A DNA stretch of 64,000 nt from UBA5189 sp040389445 (GTDB taxonomy: Bacteria; Chloroflexota; Limnocylindria; Limnocylindrales; CSP1-4): positions 1-64,000 of the forward strand of contig JAZJZX010000022.1 in NCBI GenBank assembly GCA_040389445.1. Reading direction: 5' to 3'. The notes beneath the pieces are model-generated. The model made no database searches. It worked only from the letters and a program-made list of their open reading frames with translations, and was not told where the DNA came from. Below, piece after piece: positions 17,929 to 26,410 of this stretch (the stretch's first letter is position 1; every line of letters begins with the position of its first letter). The translations under genes and the position numbers were made by a program.

Positions 17929-18021
17929 GCTGATCCGGGGGGGCTGCTGATCCGGGGGGACTACGCGGCCTGCGGGCCTGAGCCCTCGTCGCCTCGGCCT
18001 GCGGGCCTGAGCCCTCGTCGC
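17929..18021. repeat. two pairs of direct repeats in a convergent intergenic space
   Basis: gctgatccgggggg occurs twice (17929 and 17946), and a 27-bp sequence beginning cggcctgcgggcctgagccc occurs at 17966 and 17995. It lies between the 3' ends of the His-rich gene and the ahcY-like gene. Confidence 0.8.
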
Positions 18022-18035
18022 TGCAGGGGTCGGGA

Positions 18036-19202
18036 TTACGCAGACGCTGCGGGGCGGACCTTCGCGAGGTCGACGTAGGCTCGAGCGATCCATTCATCGA
18101 TCTGGCGCGGCACCGGAACCACGCACGACTCGCGCCCCAGGTCACCACGAGCCACCGCCTCGAGGCAGCGCGCCTGCAGGCTGAAGCCCAGGTCCATCGA
18201 TTCGATGGAGTTCCCCTGAGGTCGCGGGCCGGCCAGGTTGACCATGTGGCCGTCCGTCAGCAGGTGGATCCGCCGCCCGTCGCGCAGGGCGAAGGTGGAG
18301 ATCCCCGCGTCGGTCGGCCCGTAGGACACCACGGACGGGTCGGCGGCCATGCCCGCAACGTCGATCTCGACCGGCAGGTGGCCGATGTTCATGAGGATCG
18401 CGCCATCAGGAAGGAGCGCCAGATCCCTTGCCGTCACGACATCCCGGGCGGCCGTCACCGTAGCCACGATGTCCGCCGATGCCAGCGCCTCGTCCCGATC
18501 CGGGACCATGAACCCGTCCCACATGGCCTCCATCCGGAGCACCGGGTCCACCTCGATCACACTGACGTAGGCGTGGGCGCGCTGGAAACTGAGCGCCACC
18601 CCCTTGCCGACGCCGCCGTATCCGAAGACGACGACACGCCGGCCGTTGGTCGTCAGGTTCGTGATCCGCAGGAATGATTCGATGGTGCTCTGTCCGACCG
18701 CATGGCGATTCTCGGCGAACTGCTTGATGGGGCTGTCATTGATGACCAGGATCGGCAGGTTCAGGCGATCACGAAGTGGTGCAAGGCGGATCCGCCCGCT
18801 CGTCGTCTCCTCCGTTCCGCCGATGAGCTTTGCGTAGGGCCGCTCCAGCCAGCGGGCGAACATGTCCCCGCCGTTGTCGAGGAGCAGGTCGGGCTGGGCG
18901 TCGAGGATCGTGTCGATGTGCCCGTTGCGGACCGCGTCATCCTGTGTCGGCTCGCCGATCGCCTGGACGCCGTGGGCGTTGAGATAGGCCACCGACTCCG
19001 GTTGGGTGGTGTTCAGGTTGCCGGTCGAGAGGACGCGTGCGCCGCCTCGCTTGAGGGTGAGGAGCAGGGCGACTGTCTTCGGCTCGATGTGGATTCCGGT
19101 CCCGATCGTCAGTCCGGCGAAGGGCTGCGTCCGGTCGAACTCCTCACCGATCAGCGACAGGAGCCGGCACTGACTGCCGACCCATTCGATCCTGGATGTC
19201 AT
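18036..19202 (-). CDS. adenosylhomocysteinase-family NAD+ enzyme
   Basis: 388 residues, shorter than the usual 415-480. Family landmarks are IHIEPKTVALLLTL (substrate His), LLLDNGGDM (Asp), GGTEETTSGRIRL (Glu), NDSPIKQFAENRHAVGQS (Lys), the Rossmann loop VFGYGGVGKGVA and MNIGHLPVEID (His). Typical members hydrolyse S-adenosylhomocysteine to homocysteine and adenosine. Here the Asp that follows the catalytic Lys by four residues is Glu, and the usual C-terminal Lys-Tyr lid is not visible, so an altered substrate (for example S-inosylhomocysteine) is possible. GGAGG lies 7 bases before the ATG. It is 87 bp downstream of fhs, in a one-carbon cluster. Confidence 0.8.
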   Translation of the reverse strand: MTSRIEWVGSQCRLLSLIGEEFDRTQPFAGLTIGTGIHIEPKTVALLLTLKRGGARVLSTGNLNTTQPESVAYLNAHGVQAIGEPTQDDAVRNGHIDTILDAQPDLLLDNGGDMFARWLERPYAKLIGGTEETTSGRIRLAPLRDRLNLPILVINDSPIKQFAENRHAVGQSTIESFLRITNLTTNGRRVVVFGYGGVGKGVALSFQRAHAYVSVIEVDPVLRMEAMWDGFMVPDRDEALASADIVATVTAARDVVTARDLALLPDGAILMNIGHLPVEIDVAGMAADPSVVSYGPTDAGISTFALRDGRRIHLLTDGHMVNLAGPRPQGNSIESMDLGFSLQARCLEAVARGDLGRESCVVPVPRQIDEWIARAYVDLAKVRPAASA

Positions 19203-19289
19203 GCGGGTGCCTCCGGTGGGCGAGCTGGCTGGTCGAGGCGGGTGTTCAATCCGGGCGTTCGAGCCGGGCGAGCGGCATGACGGACGGCT

Positions 19290-20996
19290 CTAGAACAGTC
19301 CGACGATCTCGCCGTCGGCGTCGATGTCGATGTGTTCGCCGCCCGGCCGCGACGGCAGACCGGGCATCGTTCGCATCTCGCCGGCAAGCGGCGTCACGAA
19401 CCCCGCACCGGCCGACAGCCGAACTTCGCGGATGGGAATGCGGAACCCGGTCGGCCGCCCCTTCAGGGCCGCATCCGCGCTGAGCGAGTACTGCGTTTTC
19501 GCCATGCAGATCGGCAGGTGCCCGAACCCGAGTGCCTCGTACTGGGCGAGCTGCCTTCGCGCCGCCGGAAGATAGTCCACGCCGTCCGCGCCGTAGACCT
19601 TGGTTGCGATGGCCTCGATCTTGTCCATCAGGGGGGCCTCATCGGGATACAGGAGCTGGAAGTTGGGGGCACCTTCCTCGGCAGCGGCCCAGACGGCAGC
19701 AGCCAGGTCCGTGGCGCCGGCCCCACCCTCGGCCCAGTTGTTGGCGACCTCGGCGCCTCTGGCACCAGCAGCGAGGGCCACCCGGCGAACGGCCTCGACC
19801 TCGGCCGGCGTATCGGTCGGGAACGCGTTGATCGCCACGACGACGGGGACGTTGAAGAGCAGGACGTTTTCGATCTGCTTGGCGAGGTTCGCGGCTCCCC
19901 GGGTCACGGCCTCGACGTTCTCCTGCTGGAGGGCCGGATCGAGCGGCTTGCCGGCCACGATCCGGCCGACGCCGCCGTGCATCTTGAGGGCACGAATCGT
20001 GGCCACCATGACGGCCGCGTCCGGGCGAAGACCCGATGCCCGGCACTTGATGTCGAAGAACTTCTCGGCCCCCATGTCGGCCCCGAAGCCGGCCTCCGTG
20101 CACACGATCTCGTTCGTGGCCAACGCAATCCGGTCGGCCAGGATGGAGTTGTTGCCGTGGGCGATGTTCGCGAACGGCCCGCAATGGACGAACGCGGGGC
20201 CGCCCTCGAGCGTCTGGAGCAGGTTCGGCTTGATGGCGTCGGTGAGCAGCACCGTCATCGAACCCGCCACGTTCAGGTCCTCGGCGGTCACGGCCTTGCC
20301 GTCCCGCGTCGTGGCGAGGACGATCCGGCCGAGGCGCGCCCGGAGATCATCCAGATCGCTCGCCAGCGCGAGCACGGCCATGACCTCCGAGGCGACGGTG
20401 ATCACGAACTCGGTCTCGCGCGGGTAGCCGTTGTCACGACCGCCCAGACCGACGACCACCTTGCGGAGTGCCCGGTCGCTGATGTCGAGGACGCGCGGCC
20501 AGAGCACGCCGAGGGCGTCGATGCCGAGGGCGTTGCCGTGATGGATGTGGTTGTCGAGGAAGGCCGCCGCGAGATTGTGGGCGGCCCCGATGGCGTGCAC
20601 GTCGCCCGTCAGGTGAAGATTGAAGTCCTCCATCGGAATGACCTGGCTGTAGCCGCCACCGGCGGCGCCACCCTTGATCCCGAATACCGGCCCGAGGCTG
20701 GGCTGCCGAATGCAGACCGCTGCCTTCCGACCGATCCGGTTCAGCCCCTGGGCGAGGCCCACGACCGTCGTGCTCTTGCCCTCGCCCAGCGGAGTGGGGC
20801 TGATTCCGGTGACAACGACGTACTTCCCGCGCGGCCGCTCAGCCTCGAGGCGCTCGATCGCCGAGAGTCGAATCTTGGCCTTCGTGAAGCCGTACGGCTC
20901 GACCTCGTCGTCGCGAAGCCCGAGCTCACGGGCAACGTCCAGGATCGGTCGGGGCGTGACGGACCGGGCGATTTCCAGGTCGGACGGGAAGCTCAT
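19290..20996 (-). CDS. fhs: formate-tetrahydrofolate ligase
   Basis: Interconverts formate, ATP and THF with 10-formyl-THF. The 568-residue length is usual. The N-terminus MSFPSDLEIARSVTPRPILDVAR and the P-loop GISPTPLGEGKSTT are diagnostic, as are QPSLGPVFGIKGGAAGGG, LTGDVHAIGAAHNL and FETEAGFGADMGAEKFFD-like CTEAGFGADMG. The ATG overlaps the folD stop (ATGA). In this genome context, next to fchA and folD, it can run in reverse to make ATP from one-carbon units released by histidine breakdown; the direction is inference. Confidence 0.96.
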   Translation of the reverse strand: MSFPSDLEIARSVTPRPILDVARELGLRDDEVEPYGFTKAKIRLSAIERLEAERPRGKYVVVTGISPTPLGEGKSTTVVGLAQGLNRIGRKAAVCIRQPSLGPVFGIKGGAAGGGYSQVIPMEDFNLHLTGDVHAIGAAHNLAAAFLDNHIHHGNALGIDALGVLWPRVLDISDRALRKVVVGLGGRDNGYPRETEFVITVASEVMAVLALASDLDDLRARLGRIVLATTRDGKAVTAEDLNVAGSMTVLLTDAIKPNLLQTLEGGPAFVHCGPFANIAHGNNSILADRIALATNEIVCTEAGFGADMGAEKFFDIKCRASGLRPDAAVMVATIRALKMHGGVGRIVAGKPLDPALQQENVEAVTRGAANLAKQIENVLLFNVPVVVAINAFPTDTPAEVEAVRRVALAAGARGAEVANNWAEGGAGATDLAAAVWAAAEEGAPNFQLLYPDEAPLMDKIEAIATKVYGADGVDYLPAARRQLAQYEALGFGHLPICMAKTQYSLSADAALKGRPTGFRIPIREVRLSAGAGFVTPLAGEMRTMPGLPSRPGGEHIDIDADGEIVGLF

Positions 20997-21961
20997 GCGT
21001 CTCCTGTGGGGGCGGCCTGTTCGGCGGCCGGGGATGCAGGTTGGGAAGCGGTCGATGTCGTCGATTTGGTCGATGCGGTCGATGCGCGGGCCGCTGCCTG
21101 TCGCTGGGCGGCTCGAACCAGGTGTGCCAGCAGCAGGGCGTTGGTCAGGGGCCCGACCCCACCAGGTACCGGCGTGATCGCCGAAGCGACCTCCCGCGCG
21201 GACGCGAAGTCAACATCCCCCACCAGGTGACCGTCCACCACGTTGATCCCGACGTCGATGACGACCGCACCGGGCTTGAGCATGTCTCCGGTCACCAGAC
21301 CGGGCCGCCCGGCCGCGACAACCACGATGTCGGCCCGGCGGGTGTGCGCCGCGAGGTCCCGGGTCTTCGAGTGGCAGACCGTTGTTGTGGCGCCAGCCTT
21401 GGCGAGCATGAATGCGACCGGCATGCCGACCACCGGTGATCGACCGATCACGACGGCCTCGGCACCCACGATCGGAGCTCCGGACCGCTCCAGGACCTCG
21501 AGGGCCGCATGCGCCGTCGCCGGGACGAAGCCCTCGAAGCCGAGCCGCAGGAGGCCTGCGTTGAGCGGGTGGATCCCGTCGATGTCCTTGGCCGGATCGA
21601 TGACATCGATCACCGTCCGGATCCCGATGCCGGCCGGCAGTGGCATCTGCACGATGATGCCTGCCACCTGATCGTCCCGGCTCAAGGTGAGCACCGCGGC
21701 GGCAAGCTCCCGTGCCTGTCCCGCCGCGTCGTCTCCCGGCACGTCCACGAGGCGGCCTTCGATGCCGACGGCCACGCAGGCCTTGAGGATGCGATCCAGA
21801 TAGACCATCGATGGCGCCGACCGGCCGCACACCACCACGGCGAGGCCCGGGGCGTGACCCTGGGATCTCGTGAAGGCGGCCACGTCATCGGCGACACGGG
21901 CCCGGATCTCATCCGCGATCGGGGCGCCCTCGAGGAGCCGGGCACCGGTGCGCGTCGTCAT
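20993..21961 (-). CDS. folD: bifunctional methylene-THF dehydrogenase/methenyl-THF cyclohydrolase (FolD)
   Basis: 322 residues, about 35 longer than usual because of a C-terminal Ala/Ser/Thr-rich tail. Core motifs are VVCGRSAPSMVYLDRILKAC (with the substrate Tyr, though the usual catalytic Lys context is YVRxKxK, here YLDRILK), IIVQMPLP, DIDGIHPLNAG, VVIGRSPVVGMPVA (NADP+ site) and TPVPGGVGPLTNALL. It links methenyl-, methylene- and 10-formyl-THF between fchA (7 bp upstream) and fhs (4-bp overlap). Confidence 0.93.
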   Translation of the reverse strand: MTTRTGARLLEGAPIADEIRARVADDVAAFTRSQGHAPGLAVVVCGRSAPSMVYLDRILKACVAVGIEGRLVDVPGDDAAGQARELAAAVLTLSRDDQVAGIIVQMPLPAGIGIRTVIDVIDPAKDIDGIHPLNAGLLRLGFEGFVPATAHAALEVLERSGAPIVGAEAVVIGRSPVVGMPVAFMLAKAGATTTVCHSKTRDLAAHTRRADIVVVAAGRPGLVTGDMLKPGAVVIDVGINVVDGHLVGDVDFASAREVASAITPVPGGVGPLTNALLLAHLVRAAQRQAAARASTASTKSTTSTASQPASPAAEQAAPTGDA

Positions 21962-21968
21962 GCGGGCA

Positions 21969-22628
21969 TCAGGCGATGGGAGCCCGTAGTTCGCCACTCG
22001 CGACGACCTCGTGGGTCGTGGCCGCGAGCGTACTGATGCGCACCATGAGGATCTCGAGGCGGGCGGCCGTTTCACTCGCCCACGTGTCGTCGCCGACCGC
22101 TGGCAGGTTCACCATCACGTTCCGCGCGGCGCCGCGAGCAGCAGCTTCGGCCAGGAGTGCCGCGACATCCAGATCCGATGAGGCGTTGAGATTGCAGCGC
22201 GCGGCCAGGAGTTCGGCCCCCTCGATGACCTCCAGACACGCTTCAACGCAGCGGAATGGAACCTCAGCGGCCACCCTCGCTGCGGCCCGCATGGCATCGG
22301 TACGCGCGACCAGCTCATCGGTGGACTCGCGCGGAAGCTTGAGTGCCCAGGCATAGGTGGCATAGGCAGCGGCGTCCTCATCGGCGATCCGAAGCAGGCG
22401 ATCGGCGAGCTCGGTGCCGGCCGCTTTCGTCCGGCGATGGACGTCGGCGTACATCGCGTATCTCGGTCTGCCCTCGGAAAGCGACGCCACCATGGCCACG
22501 AGCGCGGCGCCGAGGCTCGCGGCTACGGCGGAGGCGCTGCCGCCGCCCGGTACGGGCTCCGCGGACGCGAGGCGGCTGACGAAGTCTTCGAGCGTCAGGT
22601 CTCGAAATCTGGGTGAACGCTCTTGCAC
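21969..22628 (-). CDS. fchA: formimino-THF cyclodeaminase / methenyl-THF cyclohydrolase (FchA)
   Basis: 219 residues of the cyclodeaminase family, with the signature PVPGGGSASAVAASLGAALV at residues 25-44 and an all-helical remainder. It converts 5-formimino-THF, the product of FtcD, to 5,10-methenyl-THF plus ammonia. It therefore joins the hut genes to the folD-fhs one-carbon genes that follow it in one operon. The GTG start is fixed by TACAAT ending 7 bases upstream (leaderless). Confidence 0.93.
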   Translation of the reverse strand: MQERSPRFRDLTLEDFVSRLASAEPVPGGGSASAVAASLGAALVAMVASLSEGRPRYAMYADVHRRTKAAGTELADRLLRIADEDAAAYATYAWALKLPRESTDELVARTDAMRAAARVAAEVPFRCVEACLEVIEGAELLAARCNLNASSDLDVAALLAEAAARGAARNVMVNLPAVGDDTWASETAARLEILMVRISTLAATTHEVVASGELRAPIA

Positions 22629-22635
22629 GTCGTCG

Positions 22636-22641
22636 ATTGTA
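22636..22641 (-). promoter_or_regulatory. leaderless -10 box (TACAAT) of the fchA-folD-fhs operon
   Basis: TACAAT ends 7 bases before the fchA GTG. The adjoining 22642-22853 stretch holds short GC-rich inverted repeats but no gene that I can support. Confidence 0.6.
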
Positions 22642-22853
22642 GGCGCGCGCGAGGGAGAGCCATGTCCCCGGCCCTCGGCCGGGCACGGGGCGAGCGCGAC
22701 TCAGTCACGCCCGCCCCGCCTCCGGCGCATCCGGCGGCGTGAGGAGACGCCGTCGGTGGGCACCATCCGGAACCCGTGGGAGTCCGGGCCCGGATGTGGG
22801 ACAGGCAACGGTGGGCGGCTGAGGGTGGGTCTGCCCGCCTCGGCGCCCGATGG

Positions 22854-23123
22854 TCAAGCGGCCCGAGCGACCTCATCCAGGCCTTCGATGGCCCAGCGTC
22901 GGGTTCGGTGCCGATAGGTCAGCGTCAGTCGGGCGAGCGGGGTCTCCACCTCGAAGATCGTGCGTGGTCCCACCACTGCTGGAAACGCGGATGTTTCGTC
23001 ACGGACGCCCACGACCTCGGTTACCGGAACGCGGCGGTCGTTCCAGGTGATCTCGCGCGGGCGGCCGTCAAACCAGTCGGCTCGCACCTGTACGCGGACC
23101 GGCTCGACTCGGATCATGGCCAC
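22854..23123 (-). CDS. DUF6504-like small protein under SOS control
   Basis: 89 residues resembling the DUF6504 family (RADWFDGRPREITWNDRRVPVTEVVG and a C-terminal LTYRHRTRRWAIEGLDEV), a small beta-rich domain often found next to Y-family polymerase genes; function unknown. The GTG start is preceded by AAAGGAG at 7 bases. Two GAAC-N4-GTTC LexA boxes lie in its promoter and dinB lies directly upstream on the same strand, so a role in DNA-damage tolerance is likely. Confidence 0.75.
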   Translation of the reverse strand: MAMIRVEPVRVQVRADWFDGRPREITWNDRRVPVTEVVGVRDETSAFPAVVGPRTIFEVETPLARLTLTYRHRTRRWAIEGLDEVARAA

Positions 23124-23190
23124 GGATGGCTCCTTTCCGGGGGGGCGGTTCTCGGGCGGGGCGCTCAGTCGGCCGGGCACTGGACGAACA

Positions 23191-23243
23191 GAACGGTTGT
23201 TCGATATGAGCGGAGCGTAGACCGAACACCTGTTCGATGTCAA
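23191..23243 (-). promoter_or_regulatory. SOS promoter with two LexA boxes upstream of the DUF6504 gene
   Basis: On the minus strand TTGACA (23243-23238) and TACGCT (23219-23214) are spaced by 18 bp. The spacer contains CGAACAGGTGTTCG (GAAC-N4-GTTC at 23224-23235). A second box, GAACAACCGTTC on the minus strand, covers 23191-23202 just past the expected start. The centres are 33 bp apart, about three helical turns. The -35/box layout matches the lexA promoter at 26.36 kb almost base for base. Confidence 0.8.
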
Positions 23244-23297
23244 GCCCAAATTCGTCCGCTGCCGACACTGTCCGTCCGGGGCGTGCCAGCTAGGGTG

Positions 23298-24665
23298 TCA
23301 CGCGGAATCGTCCGATCCGGCCTCGAGTTCGAAATCCGGATCCTGGTCGTCGCCGGGCGTGTCCGAAGGGGTCGGGCCGCTTGTGGATTTCCTGCGGCCG
23401 GTTCGGTCGAGATCCGCGGCATGCTCGCCCCGCTTTTCGGCGGCCGTGCCGAGATCGCGTTCGAACGGTGCCGGAAGGCCGGTTCGCAGGAGTCGCGCGC
23501 GGGTGACGGCCCGCGGGCCGAAGCGGCGCCGAAGCTCGTCGGCCGCCTCGGTCGCTCGACGCCGGCGCGGATCGTCGGGTTGGAACAGCCCGAGCTGCTC
23601 GCGTTCACCGAAACCAGAGGTGGAGATCCCGACCAGGCGAATGCGCTTTCCGCGGATCTCGGGCCGGGCGAGTTCGAGGGCGGTTCGCCAGATCGGTTCG
23701 GTGAGGTCGGTCGGCTCGGCCAGCGTCCGCTGACGAGTCACGGTGTGGAAGGCGGCGTCGCGGACCTTCACGGTGACGGTCGCGGCCTTCGTCCCGGCGG
23801 CACGGATTCGACCGGAGACGCCGTCCGCCATCGCGAGCAAAGTCCGTTCGATGACTTCAGGGTCGGCCGTGTCGACGTCGAAAGTGTGCTCGTGGCCGAT
23901 CGATTTCGCCGCCTCCGGGTCAGCGACGGGGTCCGGATCGACGCCGTGGGCCCGATCCACGAGGGACGCACCGTGCCTGCCGAGTCGACGGACCAGGGCG
24001 GCTCGATCCATTGCCGCCAGGTCCCCGATTGTGCGCACCCCGAAGTCGCGCAGGACGGCAGCGGTCTGTGGTCCCACACCCCACAGTCGGGCGATGGCGA
24101 GCGGGGCCAGGAAAGCGACCTCGTCGCCGGGCCGCACCACCACCAGGCCGTCCGGTTTCTGCAGGTCGGAGGCGATCTTGGCCACGAGTTTCGTGCCGGC
24201 AACGCCCACCGAGGCCGTCAGTCGGAGTTCGGCGCGAATCGTGTCCTTGATCTGGCGCGCAATGGCGGCGCCGTCACCGAACAGCGCGTCCGAACCGGTG
24301 ACGTCGAGGAACGCCTCGTCGATCGAGACCGGCTCCACGAGCGGCGTGAACCGGCGCAGGATGGCCATGACCTCGCGGCTCACGCGCTGGTAGGTGGCGC
24401 CGTCGACCGGCACGAAGACGCAGGTCGGGCACAGGCGTCGCGCCGTGCGAATGGGCATCGCGGAGTGAACGCCGAACTTCCTGGCCTCGTACGAGGCTGC
24501 GGCGACGACGCCTCGGTCCCCTGTGCCGCCCATGCCGACGACCACGGGACGCCCGAAAAGTTCCGGGCGATCGCGCTGTTCGACCGCGGCGAAGAACGCA
24601 TCGAGGTCGACGTGGAGGATCGTCCTGCGTGCCGTGTTGGCTGGGTCGGCGGAAGTGGCGGCCAC
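23298..24665 (-). CDS. dinB: DNA polymerase IV (Y family)
   Basis: About 454-residue translesion polymerase. Catalytic motifs are ILHVDLDAFFAAVEQRD (first Asp) and VSIDEAFLDVTG (Asp-Glu), with the GVAGTKLVAKIASDLQKPDG and helix-hairpin-helix LWGVGPQTAAVLRDFGVRTIGDL regions. The little-finger domain follows, then a polar acidic tail of about 60 residues that lacks the usual beta-clamp peptide at the very end. Start is uncertain: GTG 24665 is chosen for a normal N-terminus; an in-frame TTG at 24743 would add 26 residues. No LexA box was found upstream. Confidence 0.92.
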   Translation of the reverse strand: MAATSADPANTARRTILHVDLDAFFAAVEQRDRPELFGRPVVVGMGGTGDRGVVAAASYEARKFGVHSAMPIRTARRLCPTCVFVPVDGATYQRVSREVMAILRRFTPLVEPVSIDEAFLDVTGSDALFGDGAAIARQIKDTIRAELRLTASVGVAGTKLVAKIASDLQKPDGLVVVRPGDEVAFLAPLAIARLWGVGPQTAAVLRDFGVRTIGDLAAMDRAALVRRLGRHGASLVDRAHGVDPDPVADPEAAKSIGHEHTFDVDTADPEVIERTLLAMADGVSGRIRAAGTKAATVTVKVRDAAFHTVTRQRTLAEPTDLTEPIWRTALELARPEIRGKRIRLVGISTSGFGEREQLGLFQPDDPRRRRATEAADELRRRFGPRAVTRARLLRTGLPAPFERDLGTAAEKRGEHAADLDRTGRRKSTSGPTPSDTPGDDQDPDFELEAGSDDSA

Positions 24666-24882
24666 CGGCCCATCTTCGCGCGGCGGGTCAATCCGTGGTG
24701 CGCCGCCAGTCGACCTGCACCGGCGCGCGCGCCCTGGACCCAACCGTGCGCAAGCACCAGTTGCGCAATTTCAACGAATGAGCACGGCCGATCCCCCCGG
24801 TCAGCGCAAATCGGTCGTGTGGGGATTCCGATCGTGTTCGTTCGTTCGAATCGCGCAACTCACAGTGTCGCGTCGAACTCCC

Positions 24883-25195
24883 ACGGCCCACGGCACGGCC
24901 TCGGCGCACCGGCCACGGCCCACGGCACGGCCGCGTCGAACTCCCACGGCCCACGGCACGGCCGCGGCGCACCGGCCACGGCCCACGGCACGGCCTCGGC
25001 GCACCGGCCACGGCCCACGGCACGGCCGCGNNNNNNNNNNNNNNNNNNNNNNNNNNNNNNNNNNNNNNNNNNNNNNNNNNNNNNNNNNNNNNNNNNNNNN
25101 NNNNNNNNNNNNNNNNNNNNNNNNNNNNNNCCACGGCCCACGGCACGGCCTCGGCGCACCGGCCACGGCCCACGGCACGGCCGCGGCGCGACGGC
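24883..25195. repeat. 31-32-bp tandem array interrupted by an assembly gap
   Basis: The 19-mer cacggcccacggcacggcc recurs every 31-32 bp, joined by either tcggcgcaccggc or gcgtcgaactcc linkers, on both sides of 100 Ns. Only two or three linker types exist, so it is a minisatellite and not a CRISPR array. It lies between the dinB start and the 3' end of rplI, and 25196-25263 continues with ctgcgcgggc repeats. Confidence 0.9.
25031..25130. other. assembly gap (100 N) inside the 32-bp array
   Basis: Exactly 100 Ns flanked by identical repeat units, so the true array length is unknown. Confidence 0.95.
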
Positions 25196-25263
25196 CCGCG
25201 CCAGCGTGCGCGGGCCTGCGCGGCCTGCGCGGGCCTGCGCGGGCCAGGGCGGACCGCGGAGCG

Positions 25264-25710
25264 CTAGCCCTTGGGTTCGACGACGATCGTGACCTCGGGC
25301 GTCATGCCGGCGAGGACCTTGATCGCGACCTTGTACGTGCCCAGGGACTTGAGCGGCTCATCGAGCTCGATCTTGTGCTTGTCGACCTCGATGCCGCGGC
25401 GGGCCAGGGCATCGGCGATGTCCTTGGTGGTGATGGAGCCGTAGAGCTTCCCGCCGTCGCCGACCTTGACGCCCATCGTCAGCGTGGTCGAGGCGATCCG
25501 GGTGGCCGCGATCTCGGCATCCTCGCGCTCGCGCTTCCGCTTGTCCTCGCGGGACGCGATGTCGTGCTGCCAGGCACGGTAGGCACCGCCCGCGGCCGGG
25601 ACCGCGAGGTCCTGCTTGATGAGGAAGTTCGTGGCGTAGCCGTCGGCCACGGTCTTCATCTCGCCGGCCTTGCCGAGCTTGGTGACGTCCTTCGTCAGGA
25701 TGACCTTCAC
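25264..25710 (-). CDS. rplI: 50S ribosomal protein bL9
   Basis: 148 residues, the usual size. The N-terminal domain reads MKVILTKDVTKLGKAGEMKTVADGYATNFLI, the bL9 signature that binds 23S rRNA, followed by the long helix and the C-terminal domain GKLYGSITTKDIADAL. The GTG start overlaps the stop of the upstream DUF1232 gene (GTGA). The usual rpsF-ssb-rpsR neighbours are absent, but dnaB lies 1.4 kb away, as in many genomes. Confidence 0.97.
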   Translation of the reverse strand: MKVILTKDVTKLGKAGEMKTVADGYATNFLIKQDLAVPAAGGAYRAWQHDIASREDKRKREREDAEIAATRIASTTLTMGVKVGDGGKLYGSITTKDIADALARRGIEVDKHKIELDEPLKSLGTYKVAIKVLAGMTPEVTIVVEPKG

Positions 25711-26243
25711 GCGTTTGATTCCTCCCTGATGATCCAGGCCCGAAGTCTGGGCCCGAGACCGGAATGCTGCAATGCCTCGCCCGCCGCCTGGATCAGCCCG
25801 GGCAGGCGCCGAACGGTTCGACGCACGGGCCCCGGCAGGAACCGTCGGATTCGTGCGACATCCTCGTCGAACGCGAGGCGCTCGATGCCCAGCTCGGCGA
25901 GCTTCTCGTCGAGCACGTCGTCATCGATGCCGTCGAAGAACACGTCCACCGCGATCGCGACGACGACGATGTCGTCGAGGCCCCCCAGGATCGGGATGTC
26001 GTCCCGGATGAGGTCACGACCCAGCAGGATGTAGCCGAGCGCAGCCGCCAGGGTCGCCTTGCGGGAGCCCGGGGTCCGGTCGTCCAGCACGAGCGCCCAG
26101 ACGAGGCGTGCGTACAACGGGGCACGACTCGCGAGCGGGAGCATGGCCAGCAGCCCGAGCATGCGGCGCATGCCGCCCCCGGAGCTCCGGCCACGCGCCT
26201 GCCGGCGCGAATCACGCGATCCCTTGCGATCCTGTCGAGCCAT
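25707..26243 (-). CDS. DUF1232 (YkvA-like) membrane-associated protein
   Basis: 178 residues with a basic N-terminus, a hydrophobic stretch (LGLLAMLPLASRAPLYARLVWALVL) and the DUF1232 core YILLGRDLIRDDIPILGGLDDIVVVAIAVDVF. Function unknown; family members are small membrane proteins. GGAGG lies 11 bases before the chosen ATG. It shares a transcript with rplI and is divergent from lexA. Confidence 0.78.
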   Translation of the reverse strand: MARQDRKGSRDSRRQARGRSSGGGMRRMLGLLAMLPLASRAPLYARLVWALVLDDRTPGSRKATLAAALGYILLGRDLIRDDIPILGGLDDIVVVAIAVDVFFDGIDDDVLDEKLAELGIERLAFDEDVARIRRFLPGPVRRTVRRLPGLIQAAGEALQHSGLGPRLRAWIIREESNA

Positions 26244-26355
26244 GCGCCGCGGCGCCTCCGAATCCGATGCCGCGGCCGAGATGCCGAAATGCACCGATCA
26301 CCCGCGGGGGAGCGTGAGTCTACCAGCACCGTCCCTCAGGATCGGCTGGGCCGGC

Positions 26356-26383
26356 TTGACATCGAACGGGCGTTCGGTATGAT
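26356..26383 (+). promoter_or_regulatory. lexA promoter with LexA box in the spacer
   Basis: TTGACA (26356-26361) and TATGAT (26378-26383) are separated by 16 bp. The spacer is filled by CGAACGGGCGTTCG, with GAAC-N4-GTTC at 26364-26375. Binding there would block polymerase, giving classic autorepression. The box matches the Gram-positive DinR/LexA consensus, not the E. coli CTGT-N8-ACAG one. Confidence 0.88.
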
Positions 26384-26410
26384 GACCGCAGTCCGCTCCC
26401 AGGAGGTCCC

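Noticed and set aside
22642..22853. tRNA gene or other RNA in the fchA-DUF6504 gap
   Set aside because: No TTCGA/TTCAA T-loop or cloverleaf could be folded by eye; the stretch is GC-rich with short inverted repeats only.
23185..23202. A third LexA box in GAACAGAACGGTTGTTC
   Set aside because: The outer GAAC to GTTC distance is 9 bp, not 4; only the inner GAAC-GGTT-GTTC fits.
24883..25195. CRISPR-like array
   Set aside because: The 19-mer repeats at 31-32 bp, but the intervening bases are only two or three recurring linkers, not unique spacers, and no cas gene is nearby.
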